Shown here piece by piece: positions 5,655-9,248 of a DNA stretch of 9,248 nucleotides. Source of the DNA: Nitrospira sp. (GTDB lineage Bacteria; Nitrospirota; Nitrospiria; Nitrospirales; Nitrospiraceae); contig JABMDH010000035.1 in assembly GCA_015904075.1 (NCBI GenBank), positions 5,426-14,673 of the forward strand. The letters run 5' to 3'. Position 1 is the first letter of the stretch. Each line of letters starts with the position of its first letter. The notes below the pieces were generated by a model that saw only the letters and a program-made list of their open reading frames with translations, was not told the DNA's origin and made no database searches. The position numbers and the translations under genes are program-made.

Positions 5655-6434
5655 TCAGCCCATGGCCCGGCGGAAGGCTTTCGCTCCGCCGTACAGGCAC
5701 AGCGCATCGAAGGCCAGCATCACCAGTACCACCATACCGACATGCGGCAAGGCCTCGCTCCATCCGGAGAGAATCAACGGCCGCACTGCATCGATGGCCC
5801 ATGTCATAGGATTGAACTGGGCGAGAAAACTCATCCATCCCGGCATGGCCGCCAGCGGTACGAGCGCTGAGCTTAAGAAGATCATCGGCAGGGACAAGAA
5901 CCCCAGCACGGAGAAGAAATCGCCGTGGCTTTTCACGGAAAAGGCCATGGCCATCGAAATGGCGGTCAATCCGACGCCGAACATCATGCCGATCAGAAGA
6001 ATCGTCGCAATCCCGAGCAAGCCGGTGGCCGGGTGGACGCCGAAGAGGAACGCGACGCCGAGGATCACGAGCACTTGCAGCGACGTGATCGTCATGACGA
6101 AAATAAACCGGCTCAAAATGACGGAGCTACGATGGATCGGCGTCGACATCAGGCGTTCGAGGAAGCCGTTTTCTTTGTCGAACAGCAGATCCACGCCGCC
6201 GGCCAACCCGTTGTTGAGCACAGTCATGACGACGACCCCGGCGGCCAGAAAGCTGATGTAGTTCGGCGCCTGGGTCACCTGCGAATCCGCGGCCCGCTGA
6301 AACAGATTACCGAAGAAGATCAGCCAAAACAGCATCGGCTGTACCAGCGTGAAGAGCATGCTGAATTTCTCGCGGCTTAGCCGTTTGACCCACCGCATCG
6401 TCAAAGCACCGATTTCCTGCTGATAGTCTTTCAT
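5655..6434 (-). CDS. ABC-2 type permease, DrrB-like exporter subunit
   Basis: Inner-membrane half of an ABC exporter, partner of the ATPase encoded immediately before it. The 259-residue protein has six predicted helices at about 25-42, 60-80, 108-130, 136-163, 172-193 and 228-250, the ABC-2 layout. Family marks include KENGFLERLMSTPIHRSSVILSR between helices 2 and 3 (the coupling region) and the conserved block SLPMIFLSSALVPLAAMP-W---LAQFNPMTWAIDAVR. DrrB relatives export daunorubicin-type drugs, glycolipids or polymers; the substrate here cannot be told. ATG 6434 gives the family-like start MKDYQQEIGALTMRWVKR. An in-frame TTG at 6467 would add 11 residues. Neither has a Shine-Dalgarno sequence, and the 90-bp gap to the ATPase contains hairpins. 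Confidence 0.9.
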   Translation of the reverse strand: MKDYQQEIGALTMRWVKRLSREKFSMLFTLVQPMLFWLIFFGNLFQRAADSQVTQAPNYISFLAAGVVVMTVLNNGLAGGVDLLFDKENGFLERLMSTPIHRSSVILSRFIFVMTITSLQVLVILGVAFLFGVHPATGLLGIATILLIGMMFGVGLTAISMAMAFSVKSHGDFFSVLGFLSLPMIFLSSALVPLAAMPGWMSFLAQFNPMTWAIDAVRPLILSGWSEALPHVGMVVLVMLAFDALCLYGGAKAFRRAMG

Positions 6435-6470
6435 GATGTACAGCGTAAAGCGTGAAACGCGACGCAAGGG

Positions 6471-6508
6471 CCCTGGAGCGTTGAGTCTTCCAGGGGCATC
6501 CGCATGCC
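6471..6508 (-). other. Intercistronic stem-loops between ATPase and permease
   Basis: CCCTGGA (6471-6477) pairs with TCCAGGG (6489-6495), a 7-bp stem with an 11-nt loop. GGCAT (6495-6499) can pair with ATGCC (6504-6508). Both lie in the 90-bp gap of the ABC operon and lack a U-run. They may set the ratio of ATPase to permease by partial termination or mRNA protection. This role is inferred. Confidence 0.4.
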
Positions 6509-6524
6509 GTGTGACGCCTGACGG

Positions 6525-7490
6525 TTATTCCTCCTTTGGGATGTCGTCTTGAATGCGGCGGCCTGTATGGGCGATGAAGACGTCATCCAGCCGCGGGCGA
6601 TTGTATTGAATGAACTCGATGCTACACCCCAGCCGATTGGCCGATTCTAAAATTGCAGGCAACGCTTTCTCCGGCGACTCAACCCGAATGTCGAGCCCTT
6701 TTTCCGTAAGCCGCACGGCCTTAATTGCAGGCTGGTTTTTCAACGCCGACTCCAAGCTTGCCATGCGATCCGTTTCTTTGAGAGTCAGCGAGACGATGTC
6801 GCCGCCGAGCGCAATCTTGAGTTCGGCCGGTGCGCCGAGGGTCTTGATCTTGCCGCCATCGATGATGGCCAACCGGTCGCACAGTTGATCTGCTTCATCC
6901 AGGTAGTTGGTCGTCATGACGATTGTCATGCCGCGCGCCTTCAGCATCCGTACGTATTCCCAAATCCTGAGCCGGCTTTGAACGTCGAGCCCGAGCGTCG
7001 GTTCGTCGAGAAACAACACTTTCGGGTTGGGCAGCAAGCCGCAGGCAATATCGAGCTTACGCTTCATGCCGCCTGAATAGGTCTTGGCCGGCCGGTCCGC
7101 GTGGCTTTCCAATTCGACCAGCTTCAATAACTCGGCGATGCGCTTGGCCGCTTCCTCCTTGGTCAGATGGTAGAGCGCGCCGAGCAGCTGGAGGTGTTCA
7201 CGGCCTGTGAGAAACCGGTCGATCGCCCGTTCCTGTGGCACATACCCGATCAGCATGCGGACCGTATCCGCTTCACGCACCGTATCGTGTCCGAAGACGC
7301 TGGCGGTACCGGATGTCGGATGCAACAGCGTGATGAGTGTGCGAAGCGTGGTGCTTTTTCCCGCGCCGTTGGGGCCCAGCAAGCCGAAAATTTCACCGGC
7401 ATAGACCTGGAAAGACAGATCGTCGACGGCCTTGTGGGCTTCGTACGTTTTGCACAGACGGCTAACCTCGATTGCGATGGCCCGATCCAT
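6525..7490 (-). CDS. ABC transporter ATP-binding protein, DrrA-like
   Basis: Cytoplasmic ATPase of 321 residues energising the downstream ABC-2 permease. Seen: Walker A GPNGAGKST (39-47), Q-loop Gln86 in GYVPQ, signature YSGGMKRK (138-145), Walker B VLFLD with catalytic Glu163 (158-163), D-loop GLD (167-169). The switch position normally occupied by His is Asn195 (TTNYLDEAD); I recall DrrA proteins carrying Gln there. A C-terminal domain of about 100 residues (from 220) ending in NRPRLDDVFIAHTGR matches the DrrA/CcmA-type regulatory tail. ATG 7490 is chosen: it overlaps the TAA stop of the LON-domain gene by one base (TAATG) and has GGGAGG nine bases upstream. ATG 7499 lies directly against that Shine-Dalgarno sequence, and the longer reading from 7613 has no support. 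Translational coupling to the LON-domain gene is likely. Confidence 0.93.
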   Translation of the reverse strand: MDRAIAIEVSRLCKTYEAHKAVDDLSFQVYAGEIFGLLGPNGAGKSTTLRTLITLLHPTSGTASVFGHDTVREADTVRMLIGYVPQERAIDRFLTGREHLQLLGALYHLTKEEAAKRIAELLKLVELESHADRPAKTYSGGMKRKLDIACGLLPNPKVLFLDEPTLGLDVQSRLRIWEYVRMLKARGMTIVMTTNYLDEADQLCDRLAIIDGGKIKTLGAPAELKIALGGDIVSLTLKETDRMASLESALKNQPAIKAVRLTEKGLDIRVESPEKALPAILESANRLGCSIEFIQYNRPRLDDVFIAHTGRRIQDDIPKEE

Positions 7491-8179
7491 TATTCCCATC
7501 CTCCCGCGCCTTGCCGGTCGTGCAGCATAAATTGAATCAGATCGTTCAGGCGGCGCGCCCGCTGGAGCAATCCGTCGGCTTCCAATAAGAACTGTTTTTC
7601 CAGCGGAGTACATTCCAGATAGGTGGAGAGGGTATTCACCAGCACGTCGTCGCTAACGTCGTCACGGAAGAACCCCTGCCAGGCCGTGTTGCCCTCTCGC
7701 GTTTGGAGGTATCGGCTGAGCAGTTCAACCAATGCGTGCCGAACGCCCGGCGCAAGCCGCTCTTCCGGGGGCTGGGGCTTGAGCTGAATCGTCGCTTCGC
7801 GATAGGGCTTCTCGAAATGCTCTTCCTGGATGTCGCAGCGTTCGAGCCCTTGGAGCAGGATGTTCGAACGGCCGTCGGACAGCGGTTGCGTGCTCATGAT
7901 ACGTCCGACGCACAGGGTGGGATAAATCGCCGGATTTCCGTAGTAGTCCGTCTCCCACCCTTCCTTGAGCAAGGCCATGGCGATGCACCGGTGTCCCATC
8001 GCCGCGTCGGCCACCATTTGGCGGTAACGCGGTTCGAAGATATGAAGCGGCAAATAGGTCTTCGGGAAAAAGACGACATTGGGTAACGGAAACACCGGCA
8101 ATCGATTGGGGATTGGAAACGGTTCGACTCGTCCGGAGGAAGCCCGGCCTGTGGGTTCACGCTCGTGATCAATCTGCAT
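7490..8179 (-). CDS. LON peptidase substrate-binding domain protein
   Basis: The 229-residue protein corresponds to the N-terminal (PUA-like) domain of Lon protease without the ATPase or protease domains. Visible: the domain opening LPVFPLPNVVFFPKTYLPLHIFEPRYRQMV (residues about 27-56), the middle GHRCIAMALLKEGWE and VGRIMSTQPLSDGRSNILLQGLERC, then a helical C-terminal region LEKQFLLEADGLLQRARRLNDLIQFML. Stand-alone LON-domain proteins are common in bacteria; they are thought to bind peptides or misfolded proteins, but their function is not established. This gene is first in the probable operon and overlaps the ABC ATPase gene by one base. ATG 8179 has no clear Shine-Dalgarno sequence, and its promoter's -10 box ends five bases before it, consistent with a leaderless transcript. 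Confidence 0.9.
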   Translation of the reverse strand: MQIDHEREPTGRASSGRVEPFPIPNRLPVFPLPNVVFFPKTYLPLHIFEPRYRQMVADAAMGHRCIAMALLKEGWETDYYGNPAIYPTLCVGRIMSTQPLSDGRSNILLQGLERCDIQEEHFEKPYREATIQLKPQPPEERLAPGVRHALVELLSRYLQTREGNTAWQGFFRDDVSDDVLVNTLSTYLECTPLEKQFLLEADGLLQRARRLNDLIQFMLHDRQGAGGWE

Positions 8180-8184
8180 GGCTC

Positions 8185-8214
8185 ACGATAGCTGAGGGAT
8201 GTGAAAGTTGTCAA
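8185..8214 (-). promoter_or_regulatory. Promoter of the LON-ABC-SirB1 operon, abutting the start codon
   Basis: Minus strand TTGACA (8209-8214, perfect -35), 18 bp, TATCGT (8185-8190, four of six). Only GAGCC separates the -10 box from the ATG at 8179, so transcription should begin at or within a base or two of the start codon. This predicts a leaderless operon mRNA. Confidence 0.55.
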
Positions 8215-8276
8215 CGGAGCCGGTGGCGCATGGCTGTGCGGGAGGAGTGCGCGAATGCCGCTCTGGCACTGGTGAT

Positions 8277-8305
8277 TTGTGCGGTTATGGCTCCCGTGCT
8301 ATAAC
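8277..8305 (+). promoter_or_regulatory. Candidate promoter of the AttH-family gene
   Basis: TATAAC (8300-8305, five of six) lies nine bases before ATG 8315. A weak TTGTGC (8277-8282) stands 17 bp upstream. The start site would fall about two to four bases before the ATG. The -10 box is good, the -35 poor. Confidence 0.4.
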
Positions 8306-8314
8306 CGGTGCGAG

Positions 8315-9248
8315 ATGCAAGGCACAATGTTTCCCCAACGCAGTCGGTTTTTGCCGCTCGCGCGGAGCCTGTTCGTCGGTGTTTGTGCCGTCGTGGTGCT
8401 CGTGGCATGTCTGGCGGGTACTCACTCCGCTGCCGTTGGAGCCGATGCCCCTGCGACGCCGTTCAAGCCGGCGACCGCAGGGTACCGGTATGAGTTTCCC
8501 AGAGACCATGGATCGCATCCGGCCTATCGAACCGAATGGTGGTATTACACGGGCCATCTTCAGGCGAAGAACGGGCGGACCTTCGGGTATGAATTGACCT
8601 TCTTTCGACGGGCCATTCCACCCGATGAGGTGAAGACGCAGCCATCGCAATGGTCGGTGAATCATCTGTATTTCGCCCACTTTGCCGTGACGGATGTCGA
8701 GGGGCGACGCTTCTATTTCTCTGAAAAGCTGAGCCGGGCCGGCTTAGGCAAGGCCGGTGCGGAAGAGTCCCGTCTGCATGCCTGGATCGACGATTGGCGT
8801 GCTGAGATGCCGGCTGGTCCGGGCGGCGCACAGACGTTGTTCGCGCGTGCCGGGACCTTCGCGCTGACCCTGGTTCTTCAGCCATCGAAGCCCCTGGCCA
8901 TCCATGGACAGGACGGTATCAGCCGCAAAGGTGCGGAGTACGGACAAGCCTCGCATTATTATTCGTTCACTAGACTGGCGACGACCGGTACGCTGTCGAT
9001 CGGTGACGAACAGTTCGAGGTGGCCGGGACCAGTTGGATGGACCATGAGTTCGGATCGGCTGATCTGGCCAAGGATCTGGTCGGGTGGGATTGGTTCAGC
9101 ATTCAATTGGCGGACAAGAGTGAACTCATGGTCTATCGCTTGCGTCGAAGCGATGGATCGCCCGATCCTGCGTCCAGCGGTACGGTGGTGTCACCCGGCG
9201 GACAGACTCGCCATCTTCCGGTGGGAGACATCCGCATCGAATCCGCCG
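8315..9248 (+). CDS. AttH/CrtC-family lipocalin-like secreted protein (carotenoid 1,2-hydratase family), N-terminal part, runs off right edge
   Basis: About 311 residues are present. The N-terminus carries a signal sequence: basic start (QRSRFLPLAR), hydrophobic core SLFVGVCAVVVLVAC. LVAC ending at Cys32 fits a lipobox, so a lipoprotein is possible; a signal peptidase I site after AAVGA is the alternative. The mature part shows the AttH domain motifs EWWYYTGHL (about 75-83), FGYELTFFRR, YFAHFAVTD, the substrate-fold motif SWMDHEFGS and GWDWFSIQLADKSELMVYRLR. Members include carotenoid 1,2-hydratase CrtC, but most AttH-type proteins are uncharacterised periplasmic or outer-envelope proteins commonly encoded beside FtsX-type ABC exporters, so hydratase activity should not be assumed. 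ATG 8315 is used; in-frame ATG 8327, with AAGG before it, is possible. The gene is divergent from the LON operon. Confidence 0.9.
   Translation, partial: MQGTMFPQRSRFLPLARSLFVGVCAVVVLVACLAGTHSAAVGADAPATPFKPATAGYRYEFPRDHGSHPAYRTEWWYYTGHLQAKNGRTFGYELTFFRRAIPPDEVKTQPSQWSVNHLYFAHFAVTDVEGRRFYFSEKLSRAGLGKAGAEESRLHAWIDDWRAEMPAGPGGAQTLFARAGTFALTLVLQPSKPLAIHGQDGISRKGAEYGQASHYYSFTRLATTGTLSIGDEQFEVAGTSWMDHEFGSADLAKDLVGWDWFSIQLADKSELMVYRLRRSDGSPDPASSGTVVSPGGQTRHLPVGDIRIESA

Noticed and set aside
5293..6261. Plus-strand open frame of 322 codons opposite the SirB1-like and permease genes
   Set aside because: Both opposite-strand genes have clear family motifs, and this frame has none.
7491..7613. N-terminal extension of the ABC ATPase upstream of 7490
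   Set aside because: It lies wholly within the LON-domain gene, and the ATPase has a well-placed Shine-Dalgarno sequence and TAATG coupling at 7490.
8208..8597. Plus-strand open frame overlapping the start of the AttH-family gene
   Set aside because: It is out of frame with the convincing signal peptide and AttH motifs and has no recognisable protein features.
1..9248. tRNA, rRNA, CRISPR array, riboswitch, toxin-antitoxin or phage genes
   Set aside because: I looked for regularly spaced repeats, tRNA-like cloverleaf cores and characteristic protein motifs on both strands and saw none, though faint structured RNAs could be missed by eye.

Overview
The window looks like chromosomal DNA of a Nitrospira-like bacterium (phylum Nitrospirota). 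The organism call rests on two things. One is the moderately GC-rich, mixed codon use of most genes. The other is a dispersed repeat at 4590-4746 and a REP-type motif at 3137-3178, both of which I recall as abundant in Nitrospira genomes. I could not search a database, so treat this as likely rather than proven (about 0.7).

Layout. (1) 1-368, minus: N-terminal part of gpsA (glycerol-3-phosphate dehydrogenase), leaving the window at its left edge and driven by a perfect-consensus sigma70 promoter at 429-457. (2) 637-2209: a disturbed locus. A secreted beta-barrel outer-membrane protein gene (plus) runs in frame into an alien, very GC-rich fragment of a TRAP-transporter small permease (DctQ type), which then runs head-on into a truD gene (minus) broken exactly after its conserved GVPN motif. 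Two native genes truncated at the two ends of about 430 bp of proteobacterial-looking DNA point to a chimeric assembly or an illegitimate recombination. (3) 2457-3092, minus: membrane-anchored HEAT-repeat protein. (4) 3230-4507, plus: MarR-family regulator followed by an RNase Z-like metallo-beta-lactamase-fold hydrolase. A tandem REP-like element lies between this pair and the HEAT gene. (5) 4590-4746: about 157 bp MITE-like inverted-repeat element carrying a nested palindrome, touching the stop codon of the next gene. (6) 4747-8179, minus: a probable four-gene operon, in transcription order LON-substrate-binding-domain protein, DrrA-type ABC ATPase, DrrB-type ABC-2 permease, SirB1/transglutaminase-like protein. 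(7) 8315-9248, plus: start of a secreted AttH/CrtC (lipocalin-like, carotenoid 1,2-hydratase family) protein that leaves the window.

How the genes work together. The ATPase and permease form a drug- or lipid-type exporter, with its ATPase translationally coupled to the LON-domain gene by a one-base TAATG overlap. The MarR gene and MBL hydrolase form a second short unit. Several promoters here place the -10 box only 5-9 nt before the start codon with no Shine-Dalgarno sequence, which suggests leaderless mRNAs.

I found no tRNA, rRNA, CRISPR array, transposase or phage gene, and no clear undescribed multi-gene defence or biosynthetic system. The most important point for any user is that 1290-1735 should not be trusted as native contiguous sequence until checked.
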